A stretch of 64,000 nt of DNA from Bryum argenteum. Its lineage: Eukaryota; Streptophyta; Bryopsida; Bryales; Bryaceae. Position numbers and translations under genes: made by a program. Shown in pieces: positions 1-11,285 of this stretch. The stretch spans positions 13,524,345-13,588,344 of the forward strand of contig CM073326.1 of the NCBI GenBank assembly GCA_037043015.1. The letters are read 5' to 3'. The notes under the pieces are model-generated. The model was not told the DNA's origin. It ran no database searches and was given only the letters and a program-made list of their open reading frames with translations. How positions within the stretch are numbered: the stretch's first letter is position 1; every line of letters begins with the position of its first letter.

Positions 1-1266
1 GTCATCCCATTAATTCTTTGTGCTATACGGGCCGTGGCAAACTCCTCCGAAGCAATCGAGTATTTTGGAATAACCGTAAATCCTCACCCGCTTTGTACAA
101 GAACGCCACTCGTGGATCTACCCAATAACGTTTTCGCAGGTCTCCACCATCTCCTCACGTTTTGTAAATGTATAAAGGGATTGCATTGTTTCCGAACCGT
201 TGTGAGAGAACCCCAATCGCATACTCCGATATACACTCGTGATTCATCGGCGGGGAAGTGGAGAAGGATATTATCTGGAGATATATCATTATGGAGGTGG
301 TGGCTCTTGTGGACCTCGTTCATAATATGCAACAACGCCCAAGCAAGCTCTGTCCGTTTTTTACGGAATCGAATCAGTTGATGCGCCCGAATAACTTCGT
401 CGTCAGGGTAATTCCCAAAGTTCAAATGTACAAAGACATCGTCACCATAATCCATATCGCGGTTCAGCATCTCTCGAATAGTCCCGCCATTCCACCAAAA
501 CGCATAGCCTTGATTCTTCACTGGATGAATGGCCACAAAGCGGATCACACCCGGGTGTCCAATCCTTATCGCCATAGACTCATTCATATGCTCCAATTTT
601 GCCAACTCCGGTCGTGTCAAGTGGTGAATGGAAGTTTTTGCAGCAAATTCCCAAAATGGTTCAATGCCTGCAACACCTTCGAAGCGAACTTTGACAATAG
701 TACCATACCGTCCCTTCAACCTCGTGTCGTCAACTCGTATGATTTGAGCTGTATCCGGAATGGTAACCAAATGAGTCAATCGCATGGTTTGAGTTTGTCG
801 TCCCTCTAGCGATTGCCACCATGTTCCAGAGCCTCGACGGTGTGAATTCTTTGAAAATGCCCTCATTTGGGCAGAAAAACAATCAGCCCTATTCACCACG
901 TCAACGAAATCCTCATCACCCTCCCGAAATATCCTCCCATATTTGGCTATTACAACCTTGGGATTCCAGTGCATCCTTCACCCTATTCTCCAAAAACCAC
1001 ATGAACCCTCGTTTCTCTGTCTCTCGCTACCCACTTCGGATCTTTAAGCACTTCTATCATGAGATCTCTCATTTCAATCTTGAACTTACGGATGCCCTCC
1101 TCCCGATATCTCACATATTTGCTTTCCAATGCTCGAAGATCATTGGCCTCATAGAATTTGACGGTAAATTCTATCAAGAATACCTTACAAGCGTCGCAGG
1201 GACCTCATGAGGCTCAAACTTCTCAAAGAAGTTCGCAACACCCTTCTTCTTCTTCTCCTTCGGCAT
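1..1266 (-). pseudogene. Kinase-like protein, frameshifted, cut by the left window edge
   Basis: Not assigned to a named family beyond a protein-kinase-like fold. The likely start is the ATG at 1266-1264, giving MPKEKKKKGVANFFEKFEPH. The frame then shifts near 1190 to a stretch with KFYEANDLRALESKYV (1177-983). It shifts again near 980-1000 into the longest open piece (974-84). That piece contains a glycine-rich-like RYGTIVKVRFEG, a catalytic-loop-like HNDISPDNILLHF and a DFG-like CDWGS, in kinase order. A third shift near 150 moves the reading to RYWVDPRVAFLYKAGEDL, which stays open to about position 10. HxD and N are present in the catalytic loop, but DFG is DWG and I did not find a convincing VAIK lysine, so activity is doubtful. 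At least three frame changes without good splice sites argue for a pseudogene. Unrecognised introns are the alternative. I am fairly sure of the kinase-like resemblance, less so of its status. Confidence 0.6.
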
Positions 1267-1479
1267 CTTGATCCCAAAAAGGAAATATGTAAAGTGTGAA
1301 GTTTTTAAAAAAACTTTTCAAAAAAAGAGCAAAAAAACTCCCCGTATAACAAGTGACTTCCTTCCTCCAAAAGACAAGGAGCGGTGGACGGGAATCACAA
1401 AGAATTCCCGACCGAGAGAAACTCCGCATCCTCTCTTCGTGAGAATGGAGGAAAGAAGTGAGAAAAAAGGAGGCCGGTC

Positions 1480-2030
1480 GGCCTTTTATAGCGGCCGACG
1501 GCCCGCCCGATCGGACGGCCGATCGGTCGCTGCGCCGACCGATCGGACGGCCCGCCCGGATGGCCGACGCGGCCGGCGGCCGGACGGCCCGACCGCCCTC
1601 CAGCCGACCGACGCCCGCCGAGCCGACCGACCGCCTGGCCCGCCGACCGCCGCCGGTTTTTTACGCCGTCCGTCCGTCGGACGTTCGACCACTGGCCGAC
1701 CGTCGGTCGGCCACAAGGCCGATCCGGCGGCCGTCGGGCATGCGGACGGCGCCCCAATCCAACGGCCCATAACGTTCCATCTTGATCCGACGGCCAGGAT
1801 TTGATGCGGTCGGCGGCCGTCCGATTCGCGGAGCGGCCGGGGTCGGTCGGCAGACCGGGATCAAGATCGGCGGGTGAGATCTTTGCCAGGTGGATGATCC
1901 AACGGCCCCGAAGTTACCAGGCACCGGGGTAACTCCCATTTACCCCCCCGGACCATGGTCCGGACTATGGTCCCGGTCGACATAGTCCGGACTACGTCCG
2001 CGGACTAGGTTTACCCCGAATGTCGACCGA
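1480..2030. repeat. GC-rich low-complexity block (CGGCCG/CCGACC-rich)
   Basis: About 350 bases made almost only of G and C in short degenerate words such as GGCCGACGG, GATCGGACGG and CCGACCG, followed to about 2030 by palindromic GTCCGGACTA-type words. Open frames are present on both strands in all registers, which is a composition effect and not coding evidence. It lies immediately upstream of the kinase-like pseudogene, so it could be a promoter-proximal island or a decayed repeat. Its composition is unlike everything around it. Confidence 0.7.
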
Positions 2031-2450
2031 TTTGACAACCCTGGATCAACCTGCAGCAGCTCCATGGCTTGGGCAAGATCAGTCCGGAGTCGTACTTCCT
2101 GCTCTCTGTTGGCCTTCGCTTGCTGTTTACAGTAGCCTTTGAAAAAGCGAACGCACCGGCGGTTTGTTGACATTTTGGAAAGTCCTATTGTGCACATGCT
2201 TTTTCTCGTATTTAAAGAATGTTCGCCCATGTACTGTATAAAAAACTATTGGTCGCAGGATATTCTTAAACAAGAAAAGAATGAAACTTATAATCAAATA
2301 ACAATTTATTATTTCGAAAATTGTTGTTTCTTATTTTTTATCTTTACCAACTAATGTATTAATCATTTGATAATACATGCATGAGCCTGAGCCAGAAATA
2401 AGTTCGGAACGTTGATCGTAAAATCTCAATGAAAACTCTCGTTTTTATAC

Positions 2451-3384
2451 TTAACCCCTAAACTACCAAGGCCTCCGATTAGGAGATTTGCGATTTCGGG
2501 CAGTCTAAGTTAAGATGTTAAAAGTAATATTTTTGCCTAAGATTTTTACTGGATGTTCCCTATACTACAAGGTGTATGTGGGAAAATTTGCAAAGTCAAA
2601 CTCCACCTATGGAGTTCTTAAACGCAAATTTTAGTTTTCAGCCTTGGGGCGGCGGAAAAAAACTTTTTATTTTTACCTTTTTTAAAATTTATTTTTTGGA
2701 AATCTTTTCTTGAATGATTTTGTACTTAGGTTTCCAAGTGACCTAAGTTGAAAATTTTACCAATCCTACAAGGGCACCCTTCAACAATTACAAGAGCTAG
2801 ATTCAAAGTTCTCATTGATATTTCAATTTTTTCACTTAATATTTGCCAAAATTTGAGATTTTGGAATTTTTTGAATTTCTTTCTTCTTGAAATTCAAAAA
2901 CTCAAGAAGGTACATACTCAAACACCGTTCATTTTTCCCCTAAACCATATACAATAAAAGTGGTGCATGTTTTACCAAATCCTTGATTTCTACCTTCTTG
3001 TAGTAAATAAATTGCATGAAGGTTCAAAAAGCAAAATGAGTGTCTAAATTTTGCATGCCCAACTTAGTTATATACATGGAAAAAAATATGAGCTAGATGT
3101 TTAAGGTAATAAGCATCACGTTTTCCTTTGCACAAAGTCGAATATGTTTGCTGAAAAAAAAAATGCATCAACTTTGAATGTTATGATCTTACAAATGGCT
3201 ACAATTTAACGGTTAAAATTTCAGCCACTACCTCTAATAATAGTTCTCTTCAAGATCATACGGTTGAAAATTTCAAAAAAGTGTAAAAAATATTCTCACA
3301 CTCCAAAGTTTACAAGGTGACTGGTATGGAATTGCAATTTTGGAGTTTGAAGCTCACAAAACACCATGGTAGTTTAGGGGTTAA
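2451..3384. mobile_element. TTAA-flanked DNA transposon remnant (non-autonomous), copy 1
   Basis: The element body is 2455-3380 (926 bp), bounded by TTAA on both sides. The left end reads CCCCTAAACTACCAAGG. The right end, read on the other strand, is CCCCTAAACTACCATGG, so 16 of 17 terminal bases match as an inverted repeat. The interior is AT-rich and holds no transposase-like frame. It belongs to the same family as the elements at 11286, 26418, 27461, 28558, 45001 and 58745. The TTAA target with CCC ends is the pattern of piggyBac-like elements; the superfamily call is inference. Confidence 0.7.
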
Positions 3385-4984
3385 AACAGAAAAGGTAGTA
3401 TAACTTTGTGTGAAAAATCAAGCATTTCCTTAGATTCTATATAATTGGTCCTATGGAAACGTATTCTCAACTCACCAAGGAACAAAAACATGATAGAACC
3501 TCAAGTTAAATCTAGTTTCAAAATTGGTTTTCTTGGTCAATAACAAACTCATTTTCTTTTTGTATCAAGGGAAAAAACTATTTTCTCCAATTTTAAAAAC
3601 AATGATAACGAATGTAGTTTTATATTTTTCAAACATATACATGTACAAGTCTAGGCCGCTTTACACGAGGGGCTTAATCATTGATGGGGCAAATTCATGG
3701 CCAAATCCCCTCTTTTGATTGGTCCAATTCTTAAAATTGGCACGAGGGCCAAGGGGCTTTACATGGGGAGTCAAGGTGAATTTTCTGAAATATTATTATA
3801 ATGGATGGGGGACAAGTCATAACACAAAAAAGTTGGGAGATACAAGAATGGAAGGCCAATTCATGGCCGAGAGGCCGTTGCTTGATTTCAATACAAATCA
3901 TTATTTCACTAAAACATTATGATGTGAACAAATCAAAAGCATGGAATGTAGCTAATAATACAAATTGGCCCCATGGCCTTGTTTTTCCTTCTACAAATCA
4001 GCCCCAAGAGCTTTAATATGGGGGACTTGGCCCAGGCTACTTTATTGAATGTTTAATGTGTTCTCCAAGTGGTCTATGGAGCCGATTGGGCTCAAAATTT
4101 GAGTGAATTGGTTTGGAGATTTGTTGGCCTTGACTCCCCATGTAAAGCGTCTCTTAGATATCTTCGCCAAGCAAGCCTCTTGCTTTGGTTCATGTTGTGT
4201 GGATTCAATTGATTAATACATTAATTGGTTCAAGACAAAAAAGAAAAGTAAAGCGTCCCTTACCAAACTTCACCTGAAGTTCATACATTGTACTGTACAT
4301 TCTTCAGCTGATTCATATCTTGGAATAATGTACTATACTGATTGAGCCATTGAATAGAAGGTGCCGGTGGCCAGTTTACCAGTCGGCAAGTGGCAAACAA
4401 ATAGTGCAAAGTGCCATATTTGAACTTGAATAAACCACTAATAATACTCTACCGACAAAATTCACCTCACTTTTTAACATAAAAAGCAGACTCAGCTGCC
4501 TGCCGCGAGTTCTACAAATGGTAGTCAGGCACCTCTTCGGAGTTCGAAGCTACGTTTGCAACGTGAATTGAGTATTGGTATACAGTTGGACAGGAATTTT
4601 GATTAGTGAGGGCCAGCAGTTCAGGCCATGGGAGGTCGGCGCTAATCTGCTCAGTATCGTACGAGCTCAACATCAACTTTGTTGAGGTACTTGACCCCTT
4701 TTCAAGTATAGTATTAATATATAAAAAAAGTCACAAATCAGTTCTTCTGTACAAACTACCACCGAAAGGAAACTGCAAGACTTTGTACAAACTTCATGAC
4801 GGAAAGCTAGTTGGTACACTTCATCGTTGTTCAAAATTTAGGCAATAGATATTTCGCTCCAATTTAGCACGGCCATTAAAAGGTCCGCTTTTTGCATTAC
4901 GACGTGATCGACGAGCCCCCGGTACGGTCATGGACAATCATATGGTATTCCATGAAATTCATCTTTTAATATCATTTGTAATTC
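3385..4984. other. Intergenic, no supported gene; one 21-bp inverted repeat pair
   Basis: No convincing coding region. A perfect 21-bp inverted repeat (3756-3776 and 4128-4148, beginning GCTTTACATGGGGAGTC on the left) encloses about 350 bp. The words ATTCATGGCC and CACGAGG recur around it. This may be a small decayed inverted-repeat element; no target duplication was identified. Confidence 0.4.
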
Positions 4985-5910
4985 AATGATATTTGAGGAA
5001 TTGGTCCATGTCAGCTGCGATCACGGTGTTGACGACAGCGGCCGGAAGTGCGATCAGCATGTCCAGGCTTTGGCGATGCAAATCTGAGCAAGCTTTTGAG
5101 TTGAGCTACTGGCAAGACTACGATAATCGCGCCCATATTAACATTGAAGGCCTTATTCGGGAAGATTAAAAGAATGAGTATCGTGCCCATATTAATCGAC
5201 TGTCGGTTGAACCAATCGGAAATTGCTGGTCCACGGCTTGAAAAGAAATCGAATCTGTAGGTTCTAACAGGTCTCCGTAACTATCACTCTCGCGAGGGAA
5301 TTCAACGACGGTCTCCACAAGTTAGCGATTCTTCATACATTTTGGGCAATACGTACGTACTCACTTCAATCTAGACCTTATTCACCTTCAGTAAGAATAT
5401 CTGCAGATTCCCTGAGGCTTCTGAAATGCAAGTTGTATGATCTTCAACCTTCAAAATACCCACGGAAATTACTCCAAATCAAAAGTGCAGAGTTGCTAGA
5501 ATTGGTAGCATCCACGATTCCACGGGTGGCATAGTTACTCCGTTGACCTGCGATGGGCTTTTCATGCATGAACTAGTTACCGCACGCCGTAAGAATTTGA
5601 CTCTTTGTACTCTGTACACGAGTATTCTTACTCTCGGTGGATACTTTACCACAGGGTATAAATACGTTTCAGTTCTTGTTAAGCGTTGAAAATCATGTCA
5701 ACTAGCAGTTTAATATTCATTTTAAGCGTTGAAGCATGTGACTACAAGTTGCGCCAAGCGAGCATTCGAGAACAAGTGACACCTAAAAGGAGGGAATTGT
5801 ATTTCTCTCAATTGATTATTACCCTGATCGATTAAAAAAATGAAGAAGAAGAGCGGGTCCGCAACTTGATTCACAGTAGTAAGAATATCCCGCATTCGAT
5901 CTCGACTCTC

Positions 5911-5916
5911 TATATA
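5911..5916 (+). promoter_or_regulatory. TATA box of Stig1 copy A
   Basis: TATATA in the context CTCTCTATATAGCGACTCC, about 124 bases upstream of the ATG at 6040. The twin gene has CTCTATAAAACGACTCC at the equivalent place, so this motif is preserved in otherwise divergent upstream DNA. Confidence 0.55.
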
Positions 5917-6039
5917 GCGACTCCGAATATCGAGGTAGTTTCAGTCCGAGACAAGCTGCACAAAAACAAAACCGCAGCGGCCATACTTGGGACTAGCCGT
6001 GCTGGTGGGACTGCTTGAACGATAGGAGTTTGACCGACA

Positions 6040-6897
6040 ATGTCTCCCAAAGCGTCTGCTCTGGTGTTGGCTTTCTTCGGTGCAATGTTGTTCCTGCAGG
6101 TTGCAGCAAACGGTGATGCTACCACCATTGATGGCCAGTCAGACGCCACCGACTTGTACAACAACTCTACAGCAGGTGAAGACTTCGGCGTTGAGACTGA
6201 AGAGTTTGGCGTGGCGAGTGAAGAGTTTGGCGTGGAGGGTATTGACGATGATGAATCTGATGTTGGTCACCATGGAGCGCGAATCCTGAAGTCCATCAAG
6301 AAGTGTCCTGATGGAAAGAAGCCGTGCAAGAAGAAGTGCGGACTCAACTTCATGACTGACCACAAGAACTGCGGGAAGTGCGGAAAGAAGTGCAAATCAT
6401 GGGCTGTGTGCACTCACGGGGTTTGCACGTGTAAGCCTGGGTTGGTTCCTTGCAAGAACAAGTGCGTGAACTTGAAGGGCGATGCCATGCACTGTGGCAA
6501 GTGCTTTGGGAAGTGCCCGATCGGGAAGGGGTGCTGCAAGGGGGAATGCTTCGACTTCACGAAAGACCCGAAGAACTGCGGGAAGTGCGGGAAGAAGTGC
6601 ACGAATGGGAAGGTGTGCTGCGACGGGAAGTGTATCAATCCGTTGAAGAGTGGGAACCACTGTGGAAAGTGCGGACAGGGGTGCTCAAACGGAGAGAAGT
6701 GCTGCCAGGGGATGTGCGTGAATCTTTCGAGTCCCATGAACTGCGGAAAGTGCAACAATCGATGCAAATTCGGGAAGACTTGCTGCGCAGGCAAGTGCAA
6801 GAACACGTTGTTCGATAAGAGAAACTGCGGCAAATGCGGTACGCATTGTGGTGCGTCTACGAAATGCCTCCACGGACTCTGTGGGTACAACGGTTAG
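6040..6897 (+). CDS. Stig1-type cysteine-rich secreted protein, copy A (285 aa, single exon)
   Basis: Predicted extracellular cysteine-rich protein of the stigma-specific Stig1 family. In angiosperms these are small secreted proteins studied in stigma exudate and pollen-tube signalling; the role here is unknown. Residues 1 to about 24 form a hydrophobic signal peptide. Residues 25-85 are an acidic region with three tandem (T/S)EEFGV-like units (about 48-66) and a possible N-glycosylation site at Asn42. Residues 89-281 are cysteine-rich with six (N/H)CGKC motifs at 111, 152, 180, 208, 235 and 263, mostly followed by a CC-x-G-x-C unit. Usual family members are about 130-160 residues, so this one is long through repeat multiplication and the acidic spacer. 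The ATG is the first in a clean frame, with a TATA box 124 bases upstream. A twin gene lies inverted at 20417-21274; eight residues differ, seven of them in the first 28. Confidence 0.9.
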   Translation: MSPKASALVLAFFGAMLFLQVAANGDATTIDGQSDATDLYNNSTAGEDFGVETEEFGVASEEFGVEGIDDDESDVGHHGARILKSIKKCPDGKKPCKKKCGLNFMTDHKNCGKCGKKCKSWAVCTHGVCTCKPGLVPCKNKCVNLKGDAMHCGKCFGKCPIGKGCCKGECFDFTKDPKNCGKCGKKCTNGKVCCDGKCINPLKSGNHCGKCGQGCSNGEKCCQGMCVNLSSPMNCGKCNNRCKFGKTCCAGKCKNTLFDKRNCGKCGTHCGASTKCLHGLCGYNG

Positions 6898-7862
6898 CGA
6901 GCACGCGCCGTGGATCATGAACATGAAGCTTCAGCTCTTAGATTGCATGCAGGCATCACGTAGGATACATCTGCCTGATTTCTAATTCTTTATTTACAAA
7001 GCATTGCGCGCTTCAAATTCTTTACAGCTATCATACATTTATCATTGACCCATCATGTTGGTCATCAATAAGATTACGTTATCCCATTCTTTCATTACCT
7101 GATATTACAGAGATAGATACTGAGTCTGATTAGGTATCATTTAGACCCAATCTAGGTTCATACTGAGAAGTCGAAACACCCCTCCGAAATTCCGAATTAG
7201 AATGGTATAACGCTTATTGCATGCCATGAGGTTGTAGAAAAGTGATTAACGATTAGCCAGCGATTTTGTCGGTGGCAAACCTCGATGGTCTCGGCTGTCA
7301 ACACTTTTGTGCATGTAGGTCCTTCCACTGATTCAATAAAGTTTAGGTCTTCACGTTCATTCTGACGGTATTCGTCGGCTTCTCACTTTCACAGTTGTGT
7401 TTGACTAACAAAATGATGAGGTTCTACAAACTCGTACAAGTAGACATAAGGTTCAGATCTGTGTTTTGAGAAGTGGCATTGTCTTGAGTTTTCGTTTTTG
7501 CCGATTCAAGTACAGGCGATAGGTATGGAGAAAGCGATCTCCAGTCATCCGGTTCTGGAACTCCAGCTGACGACCCCGATGCACATGGCTGCACGTAGAT
7601 GTCGGCTATGTTCTGTAATAGTTCAATATTGTTACATATAATATGGGTGGCTATTGGCTTCACTTGAGATGTGTGAATAGTATATCCAGATTTCCGCCCA
7701 CAGTAATTTTACTGTTTCAAAAATGGTGTGTGAATATGGAAGATCAGCGTAATAGGCTCAAGTCAGAGTATTTCGGGTCGATGAAGCTGGAAGAAGTTCC
7801 TCATGTCAAAATGCATTCACATTCATCTGAACTAGGAACTTTAATTCAGTAGCTTCTATATG

Positions 7863-9057
7863 GTACACTAGTAGGAATAGTGTCCTAAAATGTTGTAAAT
7901 TAAGTTTGATTTTAGCTTCAATTAAATGTGCGTGCAAAGTACGTGCACACGGTGCAATCCACTCAAAACGAAATAAATGTCATAGTTGAATTGTACTATA
8001 ATAACACCCTTTTTGAGTTAGCAAAAGTACACAATACTCCAAGTTGAATTATACCCTGATAAATCTATTTTTGGGTTAGTAAAAGTACACAATACGCGTA
8101 GTTGGATTGTACTTAGCTGAGTAGATTACACTTTTCTTTGTTGTTTTTGCTCGGTCTCGAGTTCTTAGGAGCTTCTAGCACGCAGTCTGCGTGCATCTTT
8201 GTTCCATGTCATTCAAGTGCTTAAAACGTAGGTGTGCTTGAGATGTAGGTGTGTAATGACTTCGAATGTTTTCAAGTTGTTTTCCCGCTATCTTCGGAAC
8301 GTTTTGAAGACAAACGGAGGAAGGTGTCTTGGAAGTGCGTCAGTGATGCAGGTATATGTGGTACCTGGCAATTTACGATCATGGTTTGAAGCTTTCCGCG
8401 ATCGATGCGGATCAATCTTTTTCAGTGACCGCTTCTCCGAAAATCAGTTGAATGCTCTGCCTTTGAAACAACAGAGCGGTGAAGGATCCGATCGCACAGC
8501 AGTAATCGAATCATGCATTCTGGCGTGGCGATGTTCTTGAATCTGCTCGCCTTACAACTCAGTTGCACATTGAATGTTTCAGAATCGTGCATGAGCATTA
8601 AATTCTAGGACTTGATCGGATTGATGTGGACTTTAACTTCACTTGATCCACCCTGTTTACTAACACTAAGCTGTCGATCGTTCGTGTTGTCAGTAGGAAT
8701 CGGGTATTGTTTGCATCCTCTTCAGTACTGGCCGTATCAGTAAATCGTGTAAGAAAAGGAGCAGCTGCATGTAGCATGGAGAATAACACCCTGAAGGTCC
8801 GTCTCCACTGGGATGAGTGTTTTTTTCACAAGTGAAATCAAAGTTCATTTCATCACTAAAAATGGAATATTTGAAAGAGGTGGAGAAATGAGTAAGATCG
8901 ATATGCCACATGAATTAACTTGTGCAAAAGCTTGAGCATATCGAACGTCAAAGAGACACACAACAATCAGAGAGATATTCATCCTCGGAAGAGGCACACA
9001 ACATGGAAAAGGCAAATGATTATGTGTTTACTATGCATCTTCTAGTATGGTCGGGCA
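7863..9057. other. Intergenic spacer, no supported gene
   Basis: Only short frames without recognisable domains. A direct local similarity, TTAGYAAAAGTACACAATAC, occurs twice near 8020 and 8080. Nothing else stands out. Confidence 0.4.
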
Positions 9058-9246
9058 TATCCGTTCAACAGATAGATAGAAACTCCGGTCCCTTTCTAAG
9101 GGGCTAGCGTGAATGAAGTGTCCGTTCGTAATGCTAATAATTATCCCGATGGCCACTGGAGTGACCGGACAAGGGGAAATTAGAACAATACTACTTCCCC
9201 CTTTCAAGGGTGGACACTATAACTACGCTAGTTTATCCGTTCAACA
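9058..9246 (-). mobile_element. Short retroelement-like insertion with 13-bp target duplication (copy 1)
   Basis: The body 9071-9233 (163 bp) is flanked by perfect 13-bp direct repeats TATCCGTTCAACA at 9058-9070 and 9234-9246. Read on the minus strand it begins AACTAGCGTAG and ends in a TCTATCTATC tail. It matches 61252-61406 over almost its full length; relative to that copy its 5' end lacks about 54 bp. Variable-length target duplications, 5' shortening and a simple tail are the pattern of SINE-like or truncated non-LTR elements. No clear pol III A and B boxes were found, so the class is inference. Confidence 0.65.
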
Positions 9247-9587
9247 CTTCAACTTGACGTGAGATGTACATGCATGTCGATCACAACAATTAAAACAGGC
9301 ATTACGGGAAAGTGTAATTAAGACATAACACTACCGAAAGTGTGTCATATAAGACAAACCTGTGAGGCTGTAACTATCGACTATCGGTAAGGTCTAATGT
9401 CATGTGACTGATAAACTTAGTGGTGTTAAGCACGACTAATTGTAATTACGCTTTGGTTGTTACTTCTACTTGTACCATCCATAGAACATGTATTTTGTTA
9501 TAATGGAAGTATTCAGTGAAAGTTATTATGAATTCAATGAACTTATGAAAGTTGAGCTTTAATGGAGCTAAATGTATCCACAGATTG

Positions 9588-9845
9588 AAACCTCAATTTC
9601 GTTAAAATGGCACTATGCCATGTGCCATTTTGTCACACCAAATCTTACATATGCGCTCACATGGAGTGTGTATTCTGTAATATCACAATCTTTTTGATAA
9701 TATCACTCCTATACATACATTGAACTCATTTTCCATAATATCACCTCCAAATTCTGTTATATCACATGATTTTTGAACTGCATTTCAGAAAGTTGAGGTG
9801 AGCCATTTTAGCGGCATAACGCCATTTTAACGGAATTGGGGATTT
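9588..9845. mobile_element. GTTAAAATGGC inverted-repeat MITE, copy 1
   Basis: Ends are CCTCAATTTCGTTAAAATGG on the left and, on the other strand, CCCCAATTCCGTTAAAATGG on the right. The interior has repeated words such as TATTCTGTAATATCAC that are shared with the copy at 13843. About 258 bp, non-coding. Related copies are at 13843-14073 and 23773-24184. The target duplication is unclear. Confidence 0.65.
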
Positions 9846-11285
9846 AGGTACTTCACCGAAATTGCACAAAATAACCAATTGTTGTTATTCTCTAATGGTC
9901 AAAACTTACTCAAATTTTGTTCAAGTTGGGCATGTGAGGTATTTATTGACATCTACTCTTTTTGTAGATGTCCAATCAACTACAAGAATCTCTTCTTACA
10001 AGATTTTTTCACGAATGAAGTGGTGCTTCGTCCATCCGACATGATTGTGCACCAAGGTTGTCTTACACTCTTACATGACACTCTTTCCGTAATTTTCCTG
10101 CTTGAAATGTTAAACAGACATGAAGTTTGACTAGAATGTCTGACCATACCATGAAATGCATAGTAAAAGCAAAAACATTTGTTTATTCAATTTCGTCTGC
10201 CTCCCATGGTGGAAAATGTATGTGTGACAAGACCGTCCTGTCAGTTTGACGTTCGACAATGTTCCATAAGACAACCTTGTTGTGCACTTGTGCGCCAAGT
10301 TCAATCTCCCTAATTGTTTCCATAAATTGTTTTTGGGACATGTAGGTTAAGAGTGTATACCTCACCAATTAGGCGCCTTAGCCATATTGCTTCCTTCATG
10401 GCTCATGCCCTCCATAATAACCATATATTTCAATTTTCACAACAAGAGCGCAACAGTCAAATATTTTTGACTATTCCACGTTATTGGCGTACTTCTAAAG
10501 AAGAATACATATCTTGTAGTTGATTTTCTTGTGGTAGGTGTCTGCTGCATAGTTCGCATTGGTGAAGCCGCACACCTTACTTTCGCCTCCCGTCCTGATA
10601 ACATGGCAAAGTTGGCGTGCCTTTGAAGTTTGAAGTAGCAATAATGTACTTGACAGCTTGCGCGCGAAGTTTCTAAGGTCAAGTCATGAAGTGGCTGACC
10701 ACACTTATAAGGAGGACGATGTATATACGAGTATGGGCCAAGAAGGTTAACTTTCCAACCATTCTTTGGTATTTTGAGACATCTTTTAGACACTCTACTT
10801 CTGATTTTCCTCATTTTGAAGCTCTAAACAGCGTAGACAGTTTGGATTTCCTTCTAGCTTGAAGGCATCTCCCATGAAAGAGTCTCTTGACGCCATTTCT
10901 ACTTGGTGAGAGTCTCACCTCTCTAATTATCTCTTATTACCTTACTTCTAAGTTCTAACTAGTTTTAATAACTAGTCAAAGTGTCGACTCCTTTACTCGA
11001 GAGTCGAGACACTTGGTAGAAAATTTAATCCCTCAAAAACTTAGCTTTGATACCATGAAAGAGATTGGGAATTTGAGTAAGATTGATAAGTTAAATGAGT
11101 TAATTTGTACTGAAGCTTGGGCATATATAATTGAGTACCCACTAGCGGGTAAATTGTAACGTCATGTACATGATTACCTTAGTGGTGTTAATCACTACTA
11201 AATGTAATTATGCTATGGCTGGTAGTTCTAATTGTACTGTCTCAGTAGGACAATAGTATAGTCCTTAATCTTGTTGGAGTTATTA
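9846..11285. other. Intergenic, short uninformative frames only
   Basis: Frames of 60-125 residues occur (for example 10437-10814 on the minus strand) but show no domain, and I treat them as chance. A stretch near 11060-11230 (ATGAGTTAA..ATCACTACTAA) resembles 8890-9460 and suggests a small dispersed repeat. Confidence 0.35.

Larger units (their letters stand above)
4985..7862. repeat. Left outer arm of a large inverted duplication
   Basis: This stretch matches 19345-22527 read on the opposite strand. Landmarks pair in order: CATGTCAGCTGCGATCACGG near 4990 with 22520-22497; ACTCTCGGTGGATACTTTACC near 5630 with about 21660-21640; the Stig1 gene with its twin; GCATGCCATGAGGTTGTAG near 7220 with about 20013-19990; and the TTTCGGGTCGATGAAGCTGG stretch near 7780 with about 19440. 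By eye the non-coding parts are roughly three-quarters identical with indels, whereas the gene body is almost identical. Confidence 0.85.

Noticed and set aside
1268..1939. Several long open frames on both strands in the GC-rich block
   Set aside because: All registers are open because stop codons are rare in such composition; the peptides are Arg/Pro/Gly/Ala low complexity with no domain.
2451..3384. TTAA elements interpreted as PIF/Harbinger (TTA/TAA target) or Stowaway (TA target)
   Set aside because: All ends seen have full, symmetric TTAA, and the nested empty site fits TTAA; a TA or TTA target would leave the outer base free to vary. Not fully excluded without more copies.
6414..6890. 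158-residue minus frame opposite Stig1 copy A (and its mirror in copy B)
   Set aside because: Antisense shadow of the cysteine-rich gene; its identity between copies follows from the identical DNA.
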